From BM707 sp041592975 (GTDB lineage: Bacteria > Desulfobacterota > Desulfuromonadia > Desulfuromonadales > UBA2294): a stretch of DNA of 9,176 nt. Below, in pieces: positions 1-5,883 of this stretch. The position numbers were made by a program, and so were the translations under genes. Each line of letters opens with the position of its first letter. Within the stretch, counting starts at the first letter, position 1. The notes below the pieces were generated by a model. It was given only the letters and a program-made list of their open reading frames with translations, made no database searches and was not told the DNA's origin. The stretch is from contig JBFHOZ010000091.1 in assembly GCA_041592975.1 (NCBI GenBank), positions 1 to 9,176 of the forward strand, in the 5' to 3' direction.

Positions 1-2
1 GC

Positions 3-665
3 AACATGGAACTGGCTGCCAACACCCACCCCGAGGTGGTCAGCGAGGTGGCACGACTCTGCCTCGAGGCCGGGGTGAAGCAGGTCCGGATTTTCGACCG
101 CACCTGCAACGACCCCCGCCGCTGCTACGTCAGCAGCGGCATCCAGGAGGCGGTCGAGGCGATCGGGTCGAATCGGATCTCGCTCGAACACATGGACCGC
201 CGGGCCTACCGGGACGTCGCCCTGAAGGGGGGCGTCGCCCTCGACAGCTGGTCCTTCTACGCGCCGGCCCTGGAGGCCGACCGCTTCATCAACATCCCGA
301 TCGCCAAGCACCACTCGATTTCGACCCTGACGCTGGCGATGAAGAACGTCATGGGGGTCATCGGCGGCAACCGCGGCGCCCTGCACCGGCGGATCGACGA
401 GTCGCTGGCCGACATCAACACGGTGATCCACTCCGATCTGACCATCATCGACGCCACCCGCATCCTCGTCGCCAACGGGCCGCAGGGGGGGCTGGCGAAG
501 GACGTCCGCCGGCCGGAGACGTTGATCGCCTCGGCCGACATCGTCGCCGCCGACAGCTACGCGGCGACCCTGTTCGGCCACCGCCCCGAAGAGATTCCGA
601 CCATCGTCGCCGGCGCCCGCCGCGGGCTCGGCGTGATGGACCTGCAACAGGTGCGGATGGTGTGA
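3..665 (+). CDS. DUF362 domain protein, 5' partial
   Basis: C-terminal part of a DUF362-family protein. The reading frame is open to the window edge and the first visible ATG (position 6) falls inside the conserved region (NTHPEVV, then FDRTCNDPRRCY), so the true start lies upstream. From that ATG 219 residues are visible. Family-like segments are KHHSISTLTLAMKNVMGVIGG near residues 101-121, ATRILVANGPQGG near 150-162 and SADIVAADSYAA near 176-187. No ferredoxin cluster is present in the visible part. The function of DUF362 proteins is not established; they often sit beside iron-sulfur proteins, as here. The stop codon (663-665) overlaps the GTG start of the next gene by 4 nt (GTGA), which implies one transcript and coupled translation. 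Family assignment is from recognised sequence pattern. Confidence 0.85.
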   Translation, partial: NMELAANTHPEVVSEVARLCLEAGVKQVRIFDRTCNDPRRCYVSSGIQEAVEAIGSNRISLEHMDRRAYRDVALKGGVALDSWSFYAPALEADRFINIPIAKHHSISTLTLAMKNVMGVIGGNRGALHRRIDESLADINTVIHSDLTIIDATRILVANGPQGGLAKDVRRPETLIASADIVAADSYAATLFGHRPEEIPTIVAGARRGLGVMDLQQVRMV

Positions 666-2230
666 AGAGGCCGATCTCCATCAACTGGCACCGGCTGCGG
701 ATCGCCTCGCAGCTGATCTGCCTCGCCGGGTTCCTCTGGCTCTTTCTGCAGACCGAATACCGCGGCGCGGACGAGCTGCCGTACCCGGTCTCGCTGCTGT
801 TCCGTATCGACCCCCTGGCCGCCCTGGCCGACTTTCTCGCCCCGGGCGATTTCGGCTGGGCGCTGCTCTGGCCGGCGCTGCTCCTGCTGGCGCTGACGGC
901 GATCGTCGGCCGCTTCTTCTGCGGCTGGGTCTGTCCGCTCGGGACGACCCTCGACGGTCTCGGCAAGGTCGTCGGCCGCGGCCGCGGCAAGGTCGCTCCC
1001 GGCTGGCGGCGGCTGAAGTACATCCTCCTGCTGGCGTTGATCGTGGCCGCCCTGTTCGGCGTCCAGCTCTTCGGCCTCCTCGATCCGCTGAGCATCTTCC
1101 TCCGGACCCTGACCTTCTCGGTCTACCCGGTCTACAACCTGCTGCTGAACGGTCTCTTCGACGTGGCGTACGACGTCGACATACCGCTGCTCTCCCCCCT
1201 GCTGAACGCATCCTACCCGTACTTCCGGGACAACCTGATGGCTTTCCATCAGCCATATTTCCAGCTGGCGCTGTTCACCTTCGTCTTTTTCCTGCTGATC
1301 CTGCTGCTCGAAAAGGTCGAGCGACGGTTCTGGTGCAAAAACGTCTGTCCGCTCGGCGCGCTGCTCGGGCTCTGCGCCGGCCGCTCGCTCCTCGAGCGGT
1401 CACCGTCCGGGGCGTGCAGCGATTGCCGGCTCTGCGGCAGCGATTGCCGCAGCGGTGCGGTCGAAACCGAAGGGTACCGGAAGCAGGAGTGCTTCCTCTG
1501 CATGGACTGCGTCGACTCCTGTCCTCCGCAGCGGGTCGCATACCGCTGGGCCATGCGCCCGGTGCCGGCCGCCGGGGTCGACCTCGGCCGCCGCCATGTC
1601 GCCGGGGCGGTCGCCTGCGGTGCGCTCATCGCTCCGCTGGTCCGGGTCACACCCGAGCCGCTGCGCTACCGCTCGGCGCTGATCCGTCCGCCGGGTGCGG
1701 TCGAGGAGGAGGAGTTTCTCCGCCGCTGCATCCGCTGCGGCGAATGCATGAAGGTCTGCATCGGCTCGGCCCTGCATCCCGCTTTCCACCAGGCCGGCGT
1801 GACCGGTCTCTGGACTCCGCTGCTGGTCGCCCGCCTCGGCTACTGCGAGTACAACTGCACTCTCTGCGGCCAGGTCTGCCCGACCGGCGCGATCCGCGAA
1901 CTGAAGCTCGAGGAGAAAAGGAAAGAGGTCATCGGCCTGGCGGTGATCGACAAGAACCGCTGCCTCCCCTTCGCCCGCGGCGAGGAGTGCCTGGTCTGCG
2001 AGGAGCATTGCCCGACCGGCGACAAGGCGATCATCTTCGAGCACCGCGATGTCGTGGTCGCCGGTGAGGTGAAGCGGCTGAAGTTCCCTAAGGTCGTCAA
2101 GAAGCTCTGTATCGGCTGCGGCATCTGCGAAACCAAGTGCCCGGTAGAGGGGCGAAGCGCGGTGCTGATCACCAACGAGGGGGAGAGCCGCCGCATCCGG
2201 CACGGCATCGATTCCGGAGGGTACGGGTGA
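662..2230 (+). CDS. Membrane polyferredoxin, NapH-NapG/MauM-like fusion
   Basis: A 522-residue membrane iron-sulfur protein, probably moving electrons between the quinone pool or cytoplasm and an unknown partner. The N-terminal half is NapH-like: hydrophobic segments near 13-30, 67-84, 118-138 and 199-217, and the paired motifs CGWVCP (C87, C91) and CKNVCP (C225, C229). Cysteine clusters follow at 252/255/258/262 and 277/280/283/287. The C-terminal half resembles NapG/MauM ferredoxins: RPPGAVEEEEF precedes C356/359/362/366, then C395/399/402/406-P, C434 with C443/446/450-P, and C483/486/489/493. At the junction, residues 309-327 (GRRHVAGAV and onward) look like a relic of the twin-arginine signal that heads separate NapG proteins. 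Start is GTG at 662, overlapping the DUF362 stop by 4 nt; the Shine-Dalgarno is weak, which fits translational coupling. The stop overlaps the next start by 4 nt. Exact substrate unknown. Confidence 0.88.
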   Translation: MKRPISINWHRLRIASQLICLAGFLWLFLQTEYRGADELPYPVSLLFRIDPLAALADFLAPGDFGWALLWPALLLLALTAIVGRFFCGWVCPLGTTLDGLGKVVGRGRGKVAPGWRRLKYILLLALIVAALFGVQLFGLLDPLSIFLRTLTFSVYPVYNLLLNGLFDVAYDVDIPLLSPLLNASYPYFRDNLMAFHQPYFQLALFTFVFFLLILLLEKVERRFWCKNVCPLGALLGLCAGRSLLERSPSGACSDCRLCGSDCRSGAVETEGYRKQECFLCMDCVDSCPPQRVAYRWAMRPVPAAGVDLGRRHVAGAVACGALIAPLVRVTPEPLRYRSALIRPPGAVEEEEFLRRCIRCGECMKVCIGSALHPAFHQAGVTGLWTPLLVARLGYCEYNCTLCGQVCPTGAIRELKLEEKRKEVIGLAVIDKNRCLPFARGEECLVCEEHCPTGDKAIIFEHRDVVVAGEVKRLKFPKVVKKLCIGCGICETKCPVEGRSAVLITNEGESRRIRHGIDSGGYG

Positions 2231-2871
2231 GGAAGTCCTGCATCATCCTGCTGGCCCTGGTCCTGCTGCCGTTCTGCACACCGGTGCTGGCCGACGAAGT
2301 CCTGATCGACGATTTCGAGGAGGGCCTGGCTCCCGGGTGGGGGGTGCAGCCGTTCGCCGGCTACACCGATTACCGGGTGGTGGCGGAGGGTTCCGGCCGG
2401 GTCATGCAGGCGGAGAGCCGGGGGACCGCGTCGAGCCTCTATTTCCGGACGCGCATCGACCTGAGGCGTTATCCGCTGCTCAGCTGGCGGTGGAAGATCG
2501 CAGCGACCGTTCCGGGCGCGGATGCCCGCTTCCGGGAAAGCGACGACTACCCGGCCCGGGTCTACGTGGTGTTCCCGGGGGGGCTGTTCGGCCGGACGCG
2601 GGCCATCAACTACATCTGGGCCAACCGCCTGTCGGTCGGAGAGGTCGTACCGAGCCCCTTTTCCGATGACTCGCGGATGGTCGCCGTCGAAAGCGGCGAC
2701 TCCCGGGCGGGAGAGTGGGTGACCGAGCGGCGCAATGTCTACGAGGACTACCGGCGGATTTTCGGCCGCGAACCGGGGAAGGTCAGGATCATCGCCATCA
2801 TGACCGACAGCGACAACACCGGCACCGCGGCCCGGGCCTGGTACGACGATATCCGTTTTCTGAAGGAATAG
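2227..2871 (+). CDS. Exported DUF3047 protein
   Basis: A 214-residue protein of the DUF3047 family, function unknown. Residues 1-22 form a Sec signal peptide (MRK, then a hydrophobic core, cleavage expected after the VLA before DEV), so it probably acts in the periplasm or is anchored outside the inner membrane. Family-like motifs visible in order are WRWK (87-90), DDYPARVYVVF (106-116), a W164 followed by ERRNVYEDYRRIFG (167-180), and MTDSDNTG (192-199) with YDDIRF close to the end. The start is GTG at 2227, chosen because GGAGGG lies at 2216-2221 and because the signal peptide begins there; an in-frame ATG further upstream would lie within the preceding gene and give no signal peptide. It overlaps the upstream stop by 4 nt, so it is the last gene of the DUF362 operon. 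Its downstream neighbour converges on it with only 12 nt between them and no obvious terminator. Confidence 0.87.
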   Translation: MRKSCIILLALVLLPFCTPVLADEVLIDDFEEGLAPGWGVQPFAGYTDYRVVAEGSGRVMQAESRGTASSLYFRTRIDLRRYPLLSWRWKIAATVPGADARFRESDDYPARVYVVFPGGLFGRTRAINYIWANRLSVGEVVPSPFSDDSRMVAVESGDSRAGEWVTERRNVYEDYRRIFGREPGKVRIIAIMTDSDNTGTAARAWYDDIRFLKE

Positions 2872-2883
2872 GCCGGCGGCGGG

Positions 2884-3801
2884 TCAGTTGGCCATCTCGA
2901 CCCGGTTGCGGCCGTTGTTCTTGGCCTCGTACAGGGCGTCGTCGGCGGCCCTGAGGAGATCGTCGACCCGGGCGATCCTCGGGTGGGGAGCGGTCGCCAC
3001 GCCGATGCTGGCGGTGATCGCCAGCTCCTCGATCGCCCCGGTGAATTTCATCCGCGAAATCTCCTTGCGCATCCTCTCGGCGACCCCGGCCGCCTCGACC
3101 GGGTCGGTCTCCGGCAGCACCAGCGAGAACTCCTCGCCGCCGAAGCGGGCGGCGGTGTCGTACTGCCGCAGGTGGCTCAGCATCAGCTCGGCGAGGGCGC
3201 GGAGCACGAGGTCTCCCTCCTGGTGACCGTAGTTGTCGTTGATCGACTTGAAATGATCGAGGTCGATCATCAGCAGCGAAAAGGGGGTGTGGCTGCGCCG
3301 GCTCCGCTCGAACTCGATCGCCAGGATCTCCATCAGGCGACGCCGGTTGGCCAGGCCGGTCAGGGCGTCGGTCTGCGACAGATCCTTGAGCTGCCGGTTG
3401 CTCTCCTTGAGGCTGTCCTGCAGCGACTTGATCTTGAGCTGCACCTTGACCCGGGCGAGCAGTTCGGCCGGAAAGAAGGGCTTGGTGACGTAATCGCTGG
3501 CGCCGGATTCGAGACCGCGGATCTTCGCCTCCTGCTCCTCGTGGCTGGTCAGCATGATCACCGGGATGTCCATCAGTTCCTCGCGCGACGCCACCATGCG
3601 CAGGAACTTGTAGCCGTCCATGCCCGGCATCTCCAGATCGCAGAGGATGATGTCGATCGGCTCGCTGAGCAGCGTCTTGAACCCCTCGATGCCGTCGCCC
3701 GCCTCATGGTAGAACGCGAACAGGTCGGTGCCGGCCAGCGTCTCGCGGATCTGCTGGCGGATCGAACGGTTGTCATCGATGATGAGAATGGAATTCCCCA
3801 T
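2884..3801 (-). CDS. Response regulator with GGDEF diguanylate cyclase domain
   Basis: A 305-residue PleD-like regulator, expected to make cyclic di-GMP when phosphorylated by an unlinked sensor kinase. An N-terminal receiver domain (about 4-122) has the acidic pocket D9/D10, phospho-acceptor D55 in LCDLEMPG, T85 and K107. A short helical linker (about 123-142) leads into the GGDEF domain (about 143-305), with the substrate and metal residues around D180/D182 and an intact active-site motif GGEEF at 221-225. An RQYD motif (R212-D215) sits exactly five residues before GGEEF, so the inhibitory product-binding I-site is also present. The start ATG at 3801 is preceded by TGGGGAG. Cytoplasmic; no membrane segment. 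No kinase gene lies next to it and there is no evident functional link to hgcAB. Confidence 0.95.
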   Translation of the reverse strand: MGNSILIIDDNRSIRQQIRETLAGTDLFAFYHEAGDGIEGFKTLLSEPIDIILCDLEMPGMDGYKFLRMVASREELMDIPVIMLTSHEEQEAKIRGLESGASDYVTKPFFPAELLARVKVQLKIKSLQDSLKESNRQLKDLSQTDALTGLANRRRLMEILAIEFERSRRSHTPFSLLMIDLDHFKSINDNYGHQEGDLVLRALAELMLSHLRQYDTAARFGGEEFSLVLPETDPVEAAGVAERMRKEISRMKFTGAIEELAITASIGVATAPHPRIARVDDLLRAADDALYEAKNNGRNRVEMAN

Positions 3802-3836
3802 GTCTCCCCAATATCGCAGATGAAAAGCACTAAAAT

Positions 3837-3849
3837 ACCTAAATTAGGT
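3837..3849. promoter_or_regulatory. AT-rich dyad, candidate operator
   Basis: ACCTAAATTAGGT is a perfect inverted repeat around a central A. It lies in the 126-nt gap between the divergent response-regulator gene (start 3801) and the small helix-turn-helix gene (start 3928). The surrounding stretch 3825-3880 is much richer in A and T than the genes on either side and carries TATTTT (minus) and TAAAAT-like (plus) hexamers that could serve as -10 boxes, though no convincing -35 partner is seen. It may be an operator for one or both genes. That reading rests on symmetry and position only. Confidence 0.35.
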
Positions 3850-3927
3850 GCGCCCCATCTTTTTGTAAAGTAAAATTTAAGCACCCCTGCGCCGACAGGG
3901 AGGATAACCTGCGGAAAGGAGATGGCC

Positions 3928-4113
3928 ATGGCGCTTGTCAGAACCTGGTACGAACCCGAGGCGGCGGCAGACAAGTTCGGCATTCCGGTTGATACCATCC
4001 TTGAATGGGTGGAGGAGGGGGTGGTGCGCTGTGAACGTGAAAAGGACGAGATCGTGCGGGTGAATATCGACGACGTGAAGCTGGAAGTGGAGAACTACAT
4101 CCGGGAGGAGTGA
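3928..4113 (+). CDS. Small helix-turn-helix protein (MerR/excisionase-like)
   Basis: A 61-residue protein resembling the short winged helix-turn-helix (HTH_17 / MerR N-terminal) DNA-binding fold: EPEAAADKFGIP, then DTILEWVEEGVVRCE, then VRVNIDDVKLE, the usual order of two recognition helices and a wing. It lacks any effector domain. Two in-frame ATGs exist, at 3922 and 3928. The Shine-Dalgarno AAAGGAG ends at 3921, leaving no spacing to the first and 6 nt to the second, so 3928 is chosen (MALVRTWYEP). Its TGA (4111-4113) directly abuts the minus-strand stop of hgcB (4114-4116) with no intergenic base, so the two genes converge tail to tail without a visible terminator. It could be a local regulator, but nothing in the sequence shows its target. 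Confidence 0.75.
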   Translation: MALVRTWYEPEAAADKFGIPVDTILEWVEEGVVRCEREKDEIVRVNIDDVKLEVENYIREE

Positions 4114-4404
4114 TCAGCACCCGCCGCTGGCGCAGTCGCAGCTCGGCTCCTCGCCGGTCAGCCAGCTGTAGATGATGGCGCTGGCGCAGCCGACGCCGGC
4201 GTCGACGGAAATCGCCCCGACCGGGCAGTTCTTCGCACAGGCGCCGCACTCCATGCAGCGGTCACGCTCGGTGACCGCTGCTTTTTTGCCGTTCATCACG
4301 AAAACCGCGTGCGGACAGACGACGGCACACAGGCCGCAGCCGATGCAGGTCGGCTCGTCGTACTTGAGGGTGACGACGTTTTCGAGGTATCTGAGTTCGG
4401 TCAT
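4114..4404 (-). CDS. hgcB: HgcB, ferredoxin partner of mercury methylation
   Basis: A 96-residue 2[4Fe-4S] ferredoxin, essential with HgcA for Hg(II) methylation. In the accepted model it reduces the HgcA corrinoid to Co(I) and may bind mercury or methylmercury. Cluster motifs are C20-x2-C23-x2-C26-x3-C30-P and C50-x2-C53-x2-C56-x3-C60-P. C73, in the segment VGCASAIIYSWLTG, matches the extra conserved cysteine of HgcB. The tail ends SCDCASGGC, placing cysteines at 89, 91 and 96 where, as I recall, many HgcB proteins carry a vicinal Cys-Cys pair. The ATG at 4404 lies 2 nt after the hgcA stop, and AGGA at 4416-4413 within hgcA gives 8-nt spacing, so the two are co-transcribed and probably coupled. 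Length agrees with the roughly 95 residues usual for the family. The pairing with hgcA makes the call firm. Confidence 0.96.
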   Translation of the reverse strand: MTELRYLENVVTLKYDEPTCIGCGLCAVVCPHAVFVMNGKKAAVTERDRCMECGACAKNCPVGAISVDAGVGCASAIIYSWLTGEEPSCDCASGGC

Positions 4405-4406
4405 GG

Positions 4407-5585
4407 TCAGAATCCTGCCCAGATGAAGGCGACGCCGGCGACCAGCAGGGCGGCCAGCTGCAGCGGAATGTACTGGCGCATCTCCTTCTCGACGCCGGAC
4501 GGCGAGGTGTAGGTCGAAGAGCCGGTGAAGTTCATGGCGACGAAAGACGACACCGCCGTCAGTGCCAGCAGGGCGGCGAGGCTGTTGCCGAAGCCGGGGC
4601 GGCCGGCGCAGAGAATCAGGCCGAGCAGGGCGACGGCGCCGCCGGTGACCGCCCCCTTGAGGGCGAAGGCCCGGCCCGGCAGCCACGGCAGCAGGGCCGG
4701 AGTGACGACCGCGCCGGCAACGACGCCGGCCATGCCGACGGCGACGGCGCCGAGACCGCGGCTCCAGGCGCCGGAGAGCGAGAAGATGCCGGGGCCGATG
4801 CCGCCGAGGATGAAAAGGGCCAGCGCCGCCCAGAGAATTTTCTTCCAGAGGATGGTGATCTCCACCGGGGTGAGGATGAAACGCTCCAGGGTGGTGAAGG
4901 TGACGCGGCGCATCTCCGGGGTCGCCTGCTTGTCGGCGGCCAGAAAGGCCGGCAGGTCGATGGCCCGCACCGGACCGTAGGTGACCTTGAAGCCGCACCC
5001 CTTCTTGACTTCGTGGGCGGCGATTCCCGGCGCGCCAAGCTGCGGCACGATCAGCTCACGATGGCTGACGACCTTCTCCAGGCCGGCCGCCTTGACCCGG
5101 CTGACGATCTCGTCGGTGCCGAAGGTCCCCTTGCCGGCCGCGCACCAGACGTTGATCCCCTTGGTGTCGATCACCAGGATCCAGGTGTCAAGTGAAGCTG
5201 CCGCGCGGCGCAGCACGTCGAAGCTCAGCTTGTAGTTGGCCGAGACCAGCACCGGCGCATCTTCGTCCGGATTGCCGAGGGCGTAGAGGCCGGGGGCGAC
5301 CCGGTAATGGTTGCGGCCGAGCCCCCAGCGCATCGCCCAACGTCCGAGGGTATCGCGCAGGGTCAGTCGACCAGAGACTTGCGGCACGTCCCCGACCGGG
5401 GTCGCCAGCCAGTCCTCGACATGCGCGCAGAGGGTGTACCCCGGCAGCTCGCGGCGGACCGGGGCGGGGCAGCAGGAGACTGCGGTCGAGTCGATTTCAG
5501 GCGCTTCGGACGCCGCACCCGGCGGCGTTTTCGGCGGTCAACAGCTCTCGGCGGTCGATTTGGAAGTTTTTTTCTCTTCAGCCAT
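4407..5585 (-). CDS. hgcA: HgcA, corrinoid mercury methyltransferase, probable selenoprotein (TGA at 5540-5538 read as Sec)
   Basis: Methylates Hg(II) from a methyl-corrinoid; membrane-anchored with a cytosolic cobalamin domain. With the start at ATG 5585 it is 392 residues. The diagnostic cap-helix motif is NVWCAAGKG: N145 and C148, the cysteine that replaces the lower axial cobalt ligand. Five hydrophobic helices follow at about 251-271, 277-299, 307-327, 334-353 and 373-391, as in the family. The conserved region begins well before the first in-frame GTG (5387): SCCPAP (C38, C39), LPGYTLC (C53), then VPQVSGRLTLRD. No ATG, GTG or TTG occurs between that GTG and the in-frame TGA at 5540-5538. 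The frame stays open beyond the TGA to ATG 5585, giving MAEEKKTSKSTAESC, then TGA, then PPKTPPG. A SECIS-like hairpin follows the TGA, so it probably encodes Sec16 next to Cys15. Alternatives are a non-standard start after the TGA, a nonsense mutation, or sequence error. HgcA identity is near certain; the Sec reading is about 0.75. Confidence 0.93.
5510..5540 (-). promoter_or_regulatory. Candidate bacterial SECIS element in hgcA
   Basis: On the minus strand the in-frame TGA (5540-5538) is followed by 9 nt and then a perfect 7-bp stem, ACGCCGC (5528-5522) with GCGGCGT (5516-5510), closing a 5-nt loop CGGGT (5521-5517). The loop starts 17 nt after the TGA and has a G at its second position. Bacterial SECIS elements are known to lie within the coding sequence just 3' of the UGA, with a short apical loop carrying an early G about 16-37 nt away; the loop GGU here sits at about the same distance as I recall for E. 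coli fdhF. It lacks the bulged U of that example, but this is variable among bacteria. GC-rich DNA forms chance hairpins easily, so the support comes from the position combined with the uninterrupted frame. Confidence 0.65.
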
Positions 5586-5592
5586 GGGGGGG

Positions 5593-5598
5593 ATTATA
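5593..5598 (-). promoter_or_regulatory. Consensus -10 box at hgcA start
   Basis: Reading the minus strand, a perfect TATAAT (5598-5593) is followed by seven C residues and then the hgcA ATG (5585). Transcription would begin at the last C or at the A of the ATG, which would make the mRNA leaderless, and indeed no Shine-Dalgarno precedes this ATG. The -35 region is poor: TTTCAT at 17-nt spacing matches only the first two consensus positions. The box may therefore be fortuitous or may depend on an activator. Confidence 0.4.
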
Positions 5599-5883
5599 AG
5601 GGCTTCAGTATCAAAATGAAATGGTCTATTTCAGTGATTGGGCAGGAACAACCAAAAGTATTGCCAGCAAGGCATTAAGGACACCAGGAAAGTCAAACCC
5701 AGTTTTTAACGGAGAGGCGCTGAGGTGGAGAGAAAGAAAAAGCAAAAACCATATTCCTTTGTTTAGATCAAATCCTGGAACACAGGTGTTCTTAGCGTTT
5801 CTGTCGTCGCTTTTCTCAGCGCCTCTCCGACTCTCCGTTAAAAAGCGTTTGACCTTCTTTGTGTTTTCGTGGCCAAGATCTTT
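5599..5883. other. Non-coding gap between hgcA and aroF
   Basis: About 285 nt without a convincing gene. It is clearly richer in A and T than the flanking coding DNA. It holds upstream sequence of hgcA, a large inverted repeat (5703-5844), and a segment at 5851-5880 (GACCTTCTTTGTGTTTTCG and onward) that resembles a short degenerate intergenic repeat common in Geobacter-type genomes. Open frames across it have no gene-like composition. No standard hairpin-plus-T terminator for aroF is seen on the minus strand. Confidence 0.7.
5703..5844. repeat. Foldback inverted repeat
   Basis: Left arm 5703-5724 reads TTTTTAACGGAGAG running into GGCGCTGAG. Its complement appears on the right in two overlapping pieces: GAGAGGCGCTGAG (5712-5724) pairs perfectly over 13 bp with 5815-5827, and TTTTTAACGGAGAG (5703-5716) pairs perfectly over 14 bp with 5831-5844. 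The right arm thus carries one extra CTCTCCGA unit. The arms enclose about 90 nt with no coding potential. The form suggests a small mobile intergenic element (MITE or REP-like) or a pair of oppositely placed copies of one short repeat. Confidence 0.7.

Noticed and set aside
1400..2203. 267-residue minus-strand frame opposite the polyferredoxin
   Set aside because: Antisense shadow of a well-supported gene; low-complexity Ala, Asp and Arg content and no motif.
2872..2883. Terminator between the DUF3047 and GGDEF genes
   Set aside because: The gap is only 12 nt with a short GC palindrome and no T run.
2983..3873. 296-residue plus-strand frame opposite the GGDEF regulator
   Set aside because: Antisense shadow of a complete REC-GGDEF gene.
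4407..5387. HgcA starting at the GTG at 5387 (326 residues)
   Set aside because: This GTG is a Val codon inside the conserved HgcA N-terminal region (PGYTLC to VPQVSG), and no Shine-Dalgarno precedes it. The matching residues upstream are in frame.
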